A stretch of DNA of 64,000 nt, taken from NCBI GenBank assembly GCA_039720395.1, contig CM077821.1, positions 40,980,792 through 41,044,791 on the forward strand. Direction: 5' to 3'. The stretch is from Liquidambar formosana. Its lineage: Eukaryota; Streptophyta; Magnoliopsida; Saxifragales; Altingiaceae. A program made the position numbers and the translations under genes. The notes under the pieces were generated by a model. The model searched no databases. It worked only from the letters and a program-made list of their open reading frames with translations, and had not been told where the DNA came from. Below, piece by piece: positions 12,616-24,375 of this stretch (the stretch's first letter is position 1; each line of letters opens with the position of its first letter).

Positions 12616-12889
12616 CTCTCTCTATTTCAAATTGACTGTCCTCCTTTAATAAAACATGCTTTTTAAGAAAATCATATTAAATGCTTTCACATCAATGCAT
12701 ATTTTTTGAAATTCTAATTTTGTTCTCAAGTGTGCAAAATATTAGGAAAAGAAAAATACATTTTTAAAGGTATTTTAGGAAATAAATAAAAAGGAACTAA
12801 TGACTTTTGAAATGTGATAATAATTTTGAAACATCCAAAAAAAAAAAAAAGAAAAAAGATAGACACTTATTTAGAAACGGAGGAAGGAG
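12616..12889. mobile_element. Stowaway-type MITE
   Basis: The left end CTCTCTCTATTTCAAATTGA and the right end read inward, CTCCTTCCTCCGTTTCTAAA, are imperfect inverted repeats of the Stowaway CTCCCTCCGT class. A TA dinucleotide flanks each end (12614-12615 and 12890-12891), as expected for Tc1/mariner-derived MITEs. The interior is AT-rich and non-coding. Confidence 0.65.
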
Positions 12890-12891
12890 TA

Positions 12892-14058
12892 CATTTTATC
12901 ATTTTCAATTATATGTGAATAAATGGTTTGTTATTAATTTCACTCATTTTCCTTGTGCAGATGAGATTGAGTGTTTTCACCTAAAATAAATACCGATATA
13001 TGTATAATCTAATATTTAAACTCCTTTTATCGTGCCAAAGAGAAAAAAAAAATTAAGAATAACTTTTAAAGGACAAGAAAATTAGGTTGAGCATCCAAGA
13101 GTTCTAATTTTTATTTACTTTCTTTTTGCTAGGCAATTATTGAATTCTATGTTATACATAAATTAATTAGCAAGAAGCCCTGATTCGGATTCCAAGCATA
13201 CCAAAGAAGTTTTACCATCTATTCTAATGATATCTTCATGTGGTTCTAATAAATCAATCTACCTAAATTCAATTTAATCATACAAGTAGCTCTCCTGTTG
13301 TACTATGTCGTAATCAGATCATTAATGAGACATAATGAATTTTCAAAGTCATCCCTTTTTCGGTTTTTGGAACAAATTTTTTTTGGAAGCCAAGTCGTTT
13401 TTTGATTGGATCCAATGGTTCCAGAACCCGAAAGTTTCAAGAAAATGATCGGACGGTAAAGATTAATACATGAAGAAATAACTGAGGGAATACGTCATAG
13501 GACCGCTGATATATATGTAGCGGTCGGCTTGGGGGTTCTTAATTAGTTCTGACTTTTATAAAAAGGATAAAATTCAAAAGGTGTGATTGGTAGGGCCCAC
13601 CCTTTATATCGTCCTGGATGACACAAAACCTTCCCAAATTGGGCATGTGCATGGCACGCCCTACTTTTGTCAAATTGTCTGACTTCATGGATCCAGCCAA
13701 CAGCGTACGTACGCTGCTCTTACACGGCCACTACTCTATGATGTTGGCGGCTTTAACGCTGTTGATGTGTGGCTGGGCACTACTCGCTTCTACTTATCAT
13801 TGTAATTATCCTTTGGCCGACACTTACAAAGCTAGTAGCTAGACGAGTCCACGCCATGCTGTGTTGGACGTTTATCCTTGGCCTTTCTAAATCCCAATGT
13901 ACGAAAAAAACAACTGTGTTCAACAGGGATATGCATGGCTCTTGCAGCCCCCAGAGAGAGTGCTCTTTCTTTGCTTACCACTAGCTCTTTTTTTTATTCT
14001 TAAATGGATGACGTAATTTGATATGTAATATATTTTATTCAATTTGTAAATAATGTTA
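12892..14058. other. Intergenic, no supported gene
   Basis: Mostly AT-rich. 13590-13970 is noticeably less AT-rich and has two overlapping open frames (13618-13842, 13769-13984), but neither resembles a known protein and neither has coding-like composition that I can defend. Confidence 0.35.
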
Positions 14059-14440
14059 ATTTTTTTTTTGGTGGGTAACAAAAAATATTATTAGATGCAG
14101 GAAAAAGTGGGGCACACCCCCATCACATCACCAAACGATTACTCAAGACCCCCACAAACTTGATAGGCAGCTTAGAATAGGGACCCCTAAGACACCAAAC
14201 AAAAAACACTTGGAGAGCATTAGAGAGAGATAAACAAAAAAAACCAACCTGGAAAAATCCTACCGACCTATCATACATGGCCAATTAACACATCAAATCA
14301 GAACACACCATAGGCCAACAGCAAAGCCTTTCCATGAAAACATAATACCTACGGCAGATCAGAAATGGATCCTAATTAGCGAGCTGACAATGAGAAGAGG
14401 AAACCATCAGACCACTGCGAAGCCAAGAAACAAAAGGTAA
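14059..14440 (-). mobile_element. Probable LINE 3' end fragment
   Basis: Read on the minus strand, this ends in a TGCATCTAATAATATTTTTT / GTTACCCACC / A-run layout (A-run at about 14069-14060), typical of plant L1 3' ends. Upstream of it are loosely coding-like stretches. It has no reverse transcriptase and is strongly decayed. Confidence 0.45.
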
Positions 14441-15723
14441 TGATTAAGTTTAATTGCATGTTCCATCCTAATAGGGATATGTGATTTGCAAAGTCTTGAT
14501 TTCGACTTTACATGGATGTATGTTCTCTTATTTTTTGTGAAAAAAAAAAAAAGAAAAAAAAACTTGTAAATATATGCTAGATACTTCCCATATTTTAATC
14601 ATTTGTCCAAATTTTCTAATGCCGATTATCCAAAATTAGTCATAAGGAAATGAAACTTTCTTTTCTTCCTTCACGGTCGATAAGTAAGGAGGATGAAAAA
14701 AAGGAAGGAAAATGAATAACCTTTAAAGCAAATGAAGAAAAATGAATACTCATGTACAATTTCCTTCTACTTTTCTTTTTTACTTTAGAAGAAAGATTTA
14801 GCCGGCTGGGAAGAAAAGTTCATCACTTTTTTCTTCTCTGTCCATATTTCCTTTTAACTAAACAAAGGAAAATGTCTCACTTCTTTTACTTTTCCTTCAT
14901 TTCCTTTTGTTTCTTCCAATTTTCCTCTCTACCAAATTGGCTCTTCTCATATGCATTTCAGTATTTTGAAATCAAAAGATGGCCTAACGAACAAATTGCA
15001 TGTGTACCATGATCGATCCTAACCCATTCATAATGTCTTAACGAGCTTTCATAAGTCTATTATAAGAATAATCTGATTCCGTGAGGTGAATTCTATTCGT
15101 TCAAGTCAAATGAAAAGTTTTGAGGTTGTCACCGGCATGACCTTTCAAAAAATTGGAATCTTATTTAGCCAAAAAGTCAAAAAAATTTAAAACTTTGCCA
15201 AGATCATGGCCTTCCTGGGTCCCCACTGTAGTTTTGCCCCTGCGTAGCATATCTCCTTAAGAAACTCACCCAAGAAAATAATTAAAGAGTAATGTGGGTC
15301 AATCATATATATAAAGGTAGAAAGAAAGGACAAGGAATCAGTGAACTTTTGGGATACCCCAACGGCTAATTAGGCTGTTTAATTATTATCAACCTCGGTT
15401 AATTTCGTCAAGAAAACACTTCAGCCAATTTATGATGACTAACCTCTTTGTCATTGGATGCGTTTTTTTTATAAATCACGCGTCGCAGATTCATGGGCGT
15501 GCACGCAGGGACAGAGCTTAGTTAGGACAAAGGGGCCATGGCCCTTTCAATTATTTTCAAAAAATTTGACATTTGTTTGTATAGGCTGAAATTATTTTTT
15601 GAAAATTTGTATGGGTGGCCTTCTTAAAATTTTAATTTGACTTGAAGTGGTGGTACTTATCACACTTAATCAAACCACATATTACAATTTTACAAAAAAA
15701 ACTCCCCCAAACTTAAAAGAGGC
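14441..15723. other. Intergenic, no supported gene
   Basis: AT-rich with pyrimidine-rich stretches (14750-14940). No gene or clear element. Confidence 0.4.
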
Positions 15724-16053
15724 GGGCTATTGCTACTACAAAATTTTCTAAGCACTCCTACTTATTTTAAACTTTTAAGGTTTTATGAAGAATATAAAAG
15801 GTTTTCACAAAGACTAGTCTCACTGTCCACTATAAAACATCATTTTGAACAACTTTATAAAAGAATCTATCGTTCAAATGGACTTTTTGGCATTTACAAT
15901 TTTTGTTTCATTTTACAAAAAGTCTTTTTAAATAATAGATTTTAGTAACCTACGTGGTCAGTTTTCTTGAAAACTTTTTATATTTTTTGTAAAACCTTAA
16001 AAAATTTAAAATAAGTGAGAGGTGCTTAGGAGATTTTGTGGTGGCAATAGCCC
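15724..16053. mobile_element. Foldback MITE, family A copy 2
   Basis: The ends GGGCTATTGCTACTACAAAA (left) and GGGCTATTGCCACCACAAAA (read inward from the right) are inverted repeats extending through TTTTCTAAGCAC / TCTCCTAAGCAC. The interior pairs along its length and shares TTTTATGAAGAATATAAAAG and AAACATCATTTTGAACAACT with copies at 2.2 and 21.0 kb. Non-coding. Confidence 0.7.
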
Positions 16054-16877
16054 ACCCCTACTTAAATATAATATATCTTTACATATGGGTAATTTTTATT
16101 ATATAGGGACTTGTTTGGTTGTTTAAATGGAAATTAAACTATTAAAGTATATTTTACATAGTTTTTGATGCACAAATTTATTATATAAAATGAACAAATT
16201 TTGTCGATAATCCTTAAGCCAAATGACATATCTCATTTTAAAAAGGATATGATATTTGTGGATGTCATAGTTTTGAATCAATGTGGATACTATGTATAGG
16301 TATGAAGATGTTGATAAGTGTAAGAGTATAATTTTTTACATAATGGGTAATTTAATCGTACTTTAAAAAAATAAATAACTATATAATTAGACTTCAAGGT
16401 TATTAAAAAGAAAAATAGTATTATCATAATATTTTAAGTCGATGATCCCAATTTAAAATTCTTGGTTTCGCCCTTGGGTGCACGCATATTCCCTCTACCG
16501 ACTCGTAATTTAATGTATGTTGGTCAAAAGAGCTTCGAAGTGGAATGGACGAGTAAGGCCGAGTAAAGCAATTGAGTGAAGGCAGCAACCACGAAATGCA
16601 CACTGAGATCCCATGAGCACTCGTGGTTTGTCGGTAACCTGTAGTTATCATTGAATTTTTAAAAAAAAAGAACACGAGGTAGAGAGAGAAAACACCCCAT
16701 TTTTTTAGAGAGAGAAAGTCAAAGGGGGTGGATAGAAAATCACCTTCTGCAGCCGCAACACTCCTTTACTGACCAAGTTACGTTTCTCGACCTTGAGCCT
16801 CTCAATACGTTGGAAAAGTTCCTCCCCTGCCCCTCTCTCTCTCTCTATCTCTCCCTGTACGTTCAATTTTGCGTGTT
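16054..16877. other. Spacer and distal promoter upstream of the U-box gene
   Basis: AT-rich DNA followed by GA-rich (16680-16712) and CT-rich (16835-16858) tracts close to the U-box gene. No gene. Confidence 0.4.
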
Positions 16878-16883
16878 TTGACT
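16878..16883 (+). promoter_or_regulatory. W-box in the U-box gene promoter
   Basis: TTGACT, the core bound by WRKY factors, lies about 155 nt upstream of the start codon. Arabidopsis PUB22 and PUB23 are induced by immune elicitors, so a WRKY site would fit, but one hexamer can occur by chance. Confidence 0.35.
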
Positions 16884-16913
16884 TTCTCTTTTTGAATCCC
16901 TCTCTCCCCCACG

Positions 16914-16920
16914 TATAAAA
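16914..16920 (+). promoter_or_regulatory. TATA box of the U-box gene
   Basis: TATAAAA lies about 115 nt upstream of the ATG at 17035. It puts the transcription start near 16945 and gives a 5' UTR of roughly 90 nt. Confidence 0.6.
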
Positions 16921-17034
16921 CTAGGCCTCCCCTCATTCCAATTTCATCAAACTAGCTCTAATACAACTCCTCAACAGCTTCAACTTCCATCAAGCTTTTT
17001 GGGTTTTCTAGAAATTCATTGCTCAGTTTCACAA

Positions 17035-18267
17035 ATGGAAGAGATTGATGTTCCTCCGTTTTTCATCTGCCCCATTTCACTAGAAATCATGAAAGACCCG
17101 GTGACGGTGCCTACGGGGATCACCTACGACCGGGAAAGCATCGAAAAATGGATATTTTCCAGCAAGAACAACACCTGCCCTGTCACAAAACAAGTCCTCT
17201 CTGATACTACAGAATTGACGCCGAACCACACTGTCCGGCGATTGATACAAGCGTGGTGCACCCTCAACGCTTCGTACGGCATCGAACGGATACCTACGCC
17301 GAAACCTCCAATCAACAAGGCCCAGATCGTCAAGCTCCTCAATGATGCCAAGTCACCACAATCGCTGATGAAGTGCCTAAAAAAGCTTCGGTTGATCGCC
17401 TCTGAAAGCGACACCAATAGACGTTGCGTGGAAACTTCCGGCGCAGTCGAATTCTTAGCTTCAGTGGTTAACGCAACCAACGCCGTGGCAGTAACAGAGA
17501 CATCAGATGGGGAGTTTGACGTCACAAAAGCAAGCGACGAAGCATTGAGCATACTCTACCATCTCCAAATCTCCGAAGGAAACTTCAAAAACCTCGTGAA
17601 CGACGAATTCATTGAGTCCCTAATGCGGGTTCTGCGATGTGGGAACTACGAGTCTCGAGCCTACGCCGTATTATTATTGAAGTCAATGTTCGAAGTGGCC
17701 GATCCGATGCAAATTATCAATCTGAGCCCCGAGTTCTTCGTCGAGATCGTGCAAGTCTTGCGCGATCAGGTATCGTACCAAGCCACAAAAGCCACTTTGA
17801 AAATACTTATCCAGCTCAGTCCGTGGGGCAAAAACATCATCAAAGCGGTGGAAGCAGGCTCTGTTACCGTTTTGGTGGAGCTTCTTCTTGATTGTTCGGA
17901 AAAAAGGGCGTGCGAGATGATGCTAATGGCCTTGGATCGTCTGTGTGGATGCGCCGAAGGAAGAGCCGAGTTGTTAAAACACGGGGCGGGGCTTTCCCTC
18001 GTGTCGAAGAAGATACTTAGGGTTTCTCAGGTGGCGAGTGAGAAGGCTGTGAGGATTCTCTTCTCCATATCGAAGTTCTCTGCGACTCCAGCTGTTCTAC
18101 AAGAAATGGTGCAGCTGGGCGTTGTGGCCAAGTTGTGTTTGGTCCTTCAAGTGGATTGTGGCAACAAGACTAAGGAGAAAGCGAGGGAGATCATCAAATT
18201 GCATGCTCGGGCATGGAAGAATTCTCCCTGTGTTCCTGTTAATTTGCTTTCTTCATATCCTTATTGA
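17035..18267 (+). CDS. PUB23: U-box E3 ubiquitin ligase, PUB22/PUB23-like
   Basis: An intronless 410-aa protein that ubiquitinates substrates with an E2 partner; Arabidopsis PUB22/23 act in the cytosol and dampen immune and drought responses. The U-box (about residues 5-80) shows FFICPISLEIMKDPVTVPTG, YDRESIEKW, CPVTKQ and LTPNHTVRRLIQAWC. The linker ASYGIERIPTPKPPI is characteristic of the PUB22/23 group. From about residue 105 an alpha-helical ARM-repeat region follows to the end, containing DEALSILYHL, SRAYAVLLLKSM and ATLKILIQLSPWG. The length matches Arabidopsis PUB23 (about 411 aa). The ATG at 17035 is chosen because it directly precedes the family N-terminus; the open frame extends 12 codons further but without an ATG. 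No frame damage is visible. Which of PUB22, 23 or 24 is the closest relative is not settled. Confidence 0.93.
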   Translation: MEEIDVPPFFICPISLEIMKDPVTVPTGITYDRESIEKWIFSSKNNTCPVTKQVLSDTTELTPNHTVRRLIQAWCTLNASYGIERIPTPKPPINKAQIVKLLNDAKSPQSLMKCLKKLRLIASESDTNRRCVETSGAVEFLASVVNATNAVAVTETSDGEFDVTKASDEALSILYHLQISEGNFKNLVNDEFIESLMRVLRCGNYESRAYAVLLLKSMFEVADPMQIINLSPEFFVEIVQVLRDQVSYQATKATLKILIQLSPWGKNIIKAVEAGSVTVLVELLLDCSEKRACEMMLMALDRLCGCAEGRAELLKHGAGLSLVSKKILRVSQVASEKAVRILFSISKFSATPAVLQEMVQLGVVAKLCLVLQVDCGNKTKEKAREIIKLHARAWKNSPCVPVNLLSSYPY

Positions 18268-21005
18268 GTGGGAATTGGAAAACTTTACCTTGATGTAAAT
18301 ATCATTAGGTTGAAGGGCATGCAATAGTGTCCAACATACTCTTTTTGTTTTTTCAAATGGTAGATTTGGATTTTAATTTTCATTCTAATTTTGGGGAAAA
18401 AAAAAAATTAGTGTTGCTGAAAATTAAGTGGGATTCTCGAATGTCCTTCAACAACTTTTGTTTTGTCATTTTCCTGGATTGTTCTGAATGTGTTTCAATT
18501 GTTGTTTGACGGAAATTATGATTATTTTATATATGTTCCGACAGAGGTGTGCTTGACCCAAAAAATGGATTCCGATTGCTGCCAAAAAAAAATATCAATG
18601 TGTGCGTCCGGAGACATACTTTGATAATGCCTTGTATATTATATATATGGGGTTTCATTTAACAGATTAATTGTGGACACAAAATTATTTTGACTGGATA
18701 ATTGATGCAAGGAGCGGATATGATGAATCCAGCTAACCAATCGTCAATTTCCACAAATTTTATTAACTTTTCTCATTGAAAATACCAGAAATCAATAAGC
18801 ATCTACCAGAAATCAATACTCTATATTATTTCTTAAATAAGAAAATTAATTAAACTTAGTTTTAATAGGAACATAAATATATAATCCTTCTCAGAAGTCA
18901 GAAGCAAAAACAAGTAAAAGAATAAAAAAATGGAAAAATTACCAAAAATTAATGAAACTACTTACAAATATTTAAGTAGAGAATAAAGGCAGAATTAATG
19001 GCGATCAATTATGATATCTATAACTAAAGTTATTACTAAAATAGAACTCTCTTAAAATGACAAAATTGCACTTTAGTGTCGTTAACCAAAGAATTAGGCC
19101 AAAAAAATAAAAATGAAAGTGATGGATCTTGAAGATCTCAATCGTTTCTAGGTAGCTATGCCAACATATATGCAATTTTGAGTTTGCGACCTTTGATTCT
19201 TATCGGTGCCTTTAAAACTAGTAGACATGTTGTGCTGGAAACTCAGACTAACCACTTCAGCTAGAATATGAGACAATGAAGAGCCTACCACAAAAAAATT
19301 AAAAAAAAAACATAAAAGAAAGAAAGAAAATGAGACAGTGTATAGCTCGTCTAGCTTTTAGTGGAGTGGTATTTGGGTTGGTAACTGGGTATGTTTTCTT
19401 TTTCTTTTCTTTTTTTGGGTTGATCCAGTGGGTTTGTACTTTGTTGTAGGGTTGTCTGCTCCTTTTGTTGCTATCCTTGGTTGTATTTCTCTTCTGTTTT
19501 GTTGCCTCTTTCAATGGTTGCATCTCTCCGTTGTTTTTTTAAAGGTATTATTTGGGCCGTTTTAGTTAATTGAAGCAGGTTCATATATCCATGAACCAGA
19601 TGTACACCATATCTGGTTCATGGACCCTTGAAATAAAAACCCATGCACAAGCATTCAGCGTGAGACGTACCACACAGAACCAACCTAACACTCGGTGCAT
19701 GTCATGAACAATGGTTTTCAAGAATTCCAATGAGCTAGTCATGCTCCTTACCAAGGATTTGAGTCCATTTAGGGCAACCAAAGAAAAAGCCAATTCTGTT
19801 TAATAATCCGTAGTACGTACGTACAGCTTGTGATAAATTATATCCCTCCTTGGAACGAGAAACAGTTTTGAGTATGATTTTCAATTCTCGCCATTAATTG
19901 GAATCCCGTACCGTTTGAAATTCAAACGCATAAATGCTTTGAAATCGAATAAAAATAAAAATTTGTGGGACCTTTGGTCCAGATCGATGACGCGCTTCCC
20001 TTATTTTCAAGCCACGTGAAGCACATTATTGACCACGAAACTACCAAGTGAATTGAAGGGTTAGTATTGCCAACGGCGCCATTTCTTTTGCATTTTTTTT
20101 TTTTTTTTTTTTTTTGCTAAGAAAAACCTGAGGAACAATGGAACAACAAAAAAGAGAAAAGAGAAAAAAGAAAATAAAAAAATAAACCAACAAGACTAAG
20201 AAACACAACAAGAATCCTTGAAGTAAGTTTTTCAAATAATTTCAGATAAACAATCGGTGTCCAAGAAGCCTGAGAAGCCTATCCAACACCCATTTGGCCA
20301 TTTTGTGAGCAACTTCCACCATATTTCAGCAATGATTTCTATTCTCCTCAGACCTCAGTCCTCATTGTAACTATGGAAGCACTTACTCATATATCTTTAT
20401 CTATATTAATGTCTAAATACTAATTAGGGCCTTAGGGGTAAGGGTAAATTTTGTCATCTGTATAAAAAAATGTTGTTATTGGCTCTTGTGCTTCAGGCTT
20501 CATGCCTCCTTTTTGTTATTATTATTATTATTATTTTTGGCCTTTATACTCTCATTCTCTTTATAATTGTAATGTTAAGGAATAAGCTAAAAATAGGGAT
20601 TGGTTCTTATTTTTATTTTATTTAGGCAATGCTACACATAGCACTATAATACAATACCATATAGACAGTATTTGATGTATCAATAGATCTCTTGTGGCGA
20701 TATTAAATAATTTGGAGAGTATTTTTGCCAACCAACTCATGCCACGTCATGTACTATAACTAGGTGCTGTAAATAGGAACTGGCTATTTATAGCATTTCC
20801 CATATAATTTTTATAGAAGCAAAATCGAAATCAAGCCATTGAACCCCCTGATTTCCTTCACTAATTGTAAAACTTGTGGGCCTAATGGACCCTTTTGAGG
20901 CCCCATTTTCTATGGCCCAAGAAGGCCCATCCTTTGAATTAATTGCTTTGCCATATTGTGGGGTAAACACTGAAAAACTGATTAAAAAAGAAATGGGGGC
21001 ATCTG
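18268..21005. other. U-box gene 3' UTR and intergenic spacer
   Basis: The first 200-300 bases probably include the 3' UTR. The rest is AT-rich with T-runs (20092-20115) and a (TTA)n-like tract near 20515-20535. No gene. Confidence 0.4.
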
Positions 21006-21410
21006 TTGGCACCCATATTAGCACCCAAAGATTTGCTTTTAATCCCTCACTAATTTTACATTTTAAAGTTTTATGAAAAATATAAAAGGTTTTTATAAAA
21101 ACTTATCATGAATTAATTCTATTAGAAAACATCATTTTGAACAACTTTTTAAAAGAAAGTTTTTCAAAAATCTATCATTTGAGTAAACTTTTTTTCCATT
21201 TATAGTTTCGCTTCATAAATGATTAAAAAATCCACTTAAACGATAGATCTTGGAAAAACTTTCTTCCAAAAAGTTGTTCAAAATGATGTTTTATAATATA
21301 CAACACGATCAGTTTTTATGAAAACCTTATATAGTTTTTATAAAATCTTAAAATGTAAAATAAGTGTGAGATAAAAAACAAGTCTTTCGATGCCAATAGA
21401 GGCTACCAAA
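21006..21410. mobile_element. Foldback MITE, family A copy 3
   Basis: The left end TTGGCACCCATATTAGCACC and the inverse of the right end TTGGTAGCCTCTATTGGCAT are followed on both sides by TTTTACATTTTAA, TTTTAT and TATAAGG-like matches. The interior arms pair across AAACATCATTTTGAACAACT (about 21130) and its inverse (about 21272). Non-coding, hairpin-forming, related to the copies at 2.2 and 15.7 kb. Confidence 0.7.
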
Positions 21411-21463
21411 AGAAATATATTTTGGGGCTTCATTTAATTTGGCCCATCAGGCTCATTTAAAAG

Positions 21464-21529
21464 TGTTAACACATGTGATGTGTTTGGCATGATATTTATC
21501 TTATGTCAAACACATCACATGTGTTAACA
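21464..21529. repeat. Perfect 23-bp inverted repeat, 20-base loop
   Basis: 21464-21486 (TGTTAACACATGTGATGTGT plus TTG) is the exact inverse of 21507-21529. It lies just beyond the family A MITE. It could be an independent small foldback or a stem-loop in a transcript. Confidence 0.8.
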
Positions 21530-21649
21530 AAAAGCTATAGTTTTCCATCCAACTGATCAACATCAACCAGTTGTATCTCATTGCAACTTAATTGGTGATG
21601 AATATTGACAATGAAATTGTGCAAATTGCACAACTATTCTCATATAACT

Positions 21650-21728
21650 CATTCAATTATAGCCTTTTATTTAATATTTAATATAGACTAATATATATAT
21701 ATATTAAATAAAAGGCTATAATTGAATG
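21650..21728. repeat. Perfect 28-bp inverted repeat
   Basis: 21650-21677, starting CATTCAATTATAGCCTTTTA, is the exact inverse of 21701-21728, with a 23-base AT-rich spacer. It is the second perfect palindromic structure within 260 bp. Confidence 0.8.
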
Positions 21729-24375
21729 GTAAGGCATGCTCTTGTAGATTGCAATGGAGGATTTCGTAGTCTGGAAGGCCCCTCCTACAAAATTAAATTT
21801 GCTTCTTTTTGGTTAATTTCTTATAAAAAAAATTATATGATTTATGTATGGTAGATCGATATTATATTAAGAAATCAAGCTAGAATATTTCTACCTCTTA
21901 ATGTTCTACTATTTATAACACCACCCTCACAAGATGACTTATAAGCATCCAAGCAAGTAAGCAACCTTTAATTTAGAACTCATACAGTACTATCATATAG
22001 AAATTCATGCATTATGCTTAATAGGAACTCATGTAAATTATTTTAGATATTACAGTGAGAATTTTTTTTCCCTAAATCCTACAATTAAAAATCAGTTCCA
22101 GTTTTCCACTCCAACTTTTACTTAAAAGGAATTCAAGTTTTGGTAGAAAGACTCCTAAGGTTAAATCAATCATACTTGTTTATTACGATTAATTTTCTCT
22201 TAAAATATATATATATATATATATTACACTTGACATAAATATAATTCCATGAACGTCTCCATCATCTGGTCAAACCGCACTATCTTGAATTTGAACCAAC
22301 TATTCGATGTGCCAATATATGGTTAGATGAAGTTTGCAAATGTTGAGGGTGCACCCCAAGTCATCCGATAGAGCTCCTGCAGGTTTTCCAGACCTTTTCA
22401 CGTCATATGATAAGCGACCGTGTCTCTTTCTCAAATTGCAATATACGCGAGTAATGGCTTCATATATGGCACGGGCAATGAGCTAGGAGCAGATAAATTA
22501 AATCTCACGACGTCCACCAATGACATGCAGCGTACTACACACTTTCCTCAATATTAATTATACCATTTGACTTGGTAATCCTTATTCTATTCAGTTTTTT
22601 CAAAGATCTGATTTGATCAATCTTAGACCCATCATATATACTAGAAGCTAGTTTGTTGACACCAGGATGATTGCAGGGGCAGGGAAGTTTCTTGGATCAT
22701 GGGCGTTTCTGGGATTATGTGATGCACTGAATTTCATGCATGTACGTGTTAATGACTACTTCCAAGTTCCTAAGCCAACTTTGCAACCCTAACCAAGAGC
22801 ACCCCGACGGTACAAGCTATTTTAAGTGTTTGCATTGAATTTTTTATTTTTATATTATAAATTTGTGTTGTTATTTTTCCCCTTCTCATTCTTGATGAAT
22901 TAATTATGGACATTTTTCAATTAAGCTTGATTTTGTTTTGACTGACCAACAATATATAACACCCTGGTGTGGTCTCCAAGTTTGTACCAGTACGTGGATA
23001 CAAACCATAGCAGGCTAGCAGCGTTCTTGTTTTCATCTTGGGAGTGGATTGAATGACCTATTTATTATCCAAAGGAATATTAGAAGTTTCTTGTTGCGGC
23101 ATGAGAGTAGCACCACCTAATCCACCATTTCCAGTGAGCAGTTGAGCAGTTTGGGTGTTTAAGATGATAACAGATGTCGTCCATCATTTAGAGTCCAAAT
23201 AAAGGGGCATTTACGAAATAAATAACTTTTTATGTAAAAGAATGGAACCTTTTTTTTTTTTCTCTTCAAATTTATTATAATAAAAGAGCTTGAGTATAAA
23301 AAAGAAGTCTAACATTCCAACTATGTTGACACCCTAGATCCCCACTATCATGCGATGTAAAAGAATGGTTTGTGATATAAGAGAGTGTTGGAACTATTAG
23401 AATTAATTTTAAGCTAAATGTCTATAGGCCGGAAGAAGAATATGAAGAAAATTTAACCCAAAATAAATAAAAATTTCTACAGATATTTAGTTTCTCTTCC
23501 TGTCTTTATATTTAGTCTCTCCTATATCCCTAATGTTTTACCACTACTCTTCCTTTCCAGTCCCTGGTCTCTTATGATACCATGATTAGTATATATATCA
23601 TCATTATATATAATGAGTGTTCTAATTTGAGATTGATGTTCTTTACAGATCATGTTGTAGGATTTATTAGGAGAAATAAACCCACTAGACTCGAGCATTT
23701 ACATGCATCAATTCTCAATTATTGTTAAATTACCTTCTTTGAAATGACAAACACTGGCTTAGACACCCGAGCCTTGTGCATGTGTTGCTATAGACATGCA
23801 TGTCTGCGTGTCAAGTATAATGATTGACAAACTGTCATGTAGGCATTTTCTATAAAGTATTTAAAGATGGAATGAGCAAATTTATAATTCAATGTAAATT
23901 AACCTTTAATTTTAAACAAGATCTTTAAAGATTATAACATCGCTTAAGCTTTGGAAAAGATCCTCTCTAGTAATAAAAGTATCTATTGGACACGCATGAC
24001 TTATATCATCCAAATGGCCTGGTGGGTTTCATCCTTAAGCTTAAATCATCATTCCAAAGAAGACAATTTAAGCTCAATAAAGTAAAACCCAAGCTGAATG
24101 AAGGAACATTTGTTTAAACCCCGAGTATGACACTTGACGGAAAATTCAAGTAATTAGCAAAAGAAAAATTCAATTTGAAATAATGTAAAACCGCAAGTGA
24201 ACTTAATAAGAGTAAATCTTTGATTTTTCAGGAAAGGCTAAATATAGATTCGTTATTGAAATTTAAGGTAAGCATATATTTGGTGATTATTTCACAGTAT
24301 TTTTCACTCTATACATAATTATGTAAATTAAGTAAAACAAAGAAAAAAAAATGATCGAAGTAAAATCTCATTTTC
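21729..24375. other. Intergenic, downstream of the Dof gene
   Basis: AT-rich spacer with (TA)n at 22206-22224. The last few hundred bases before 24376 probably include the Dof 3' UTR. No other gene. Confidence 0.4.
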
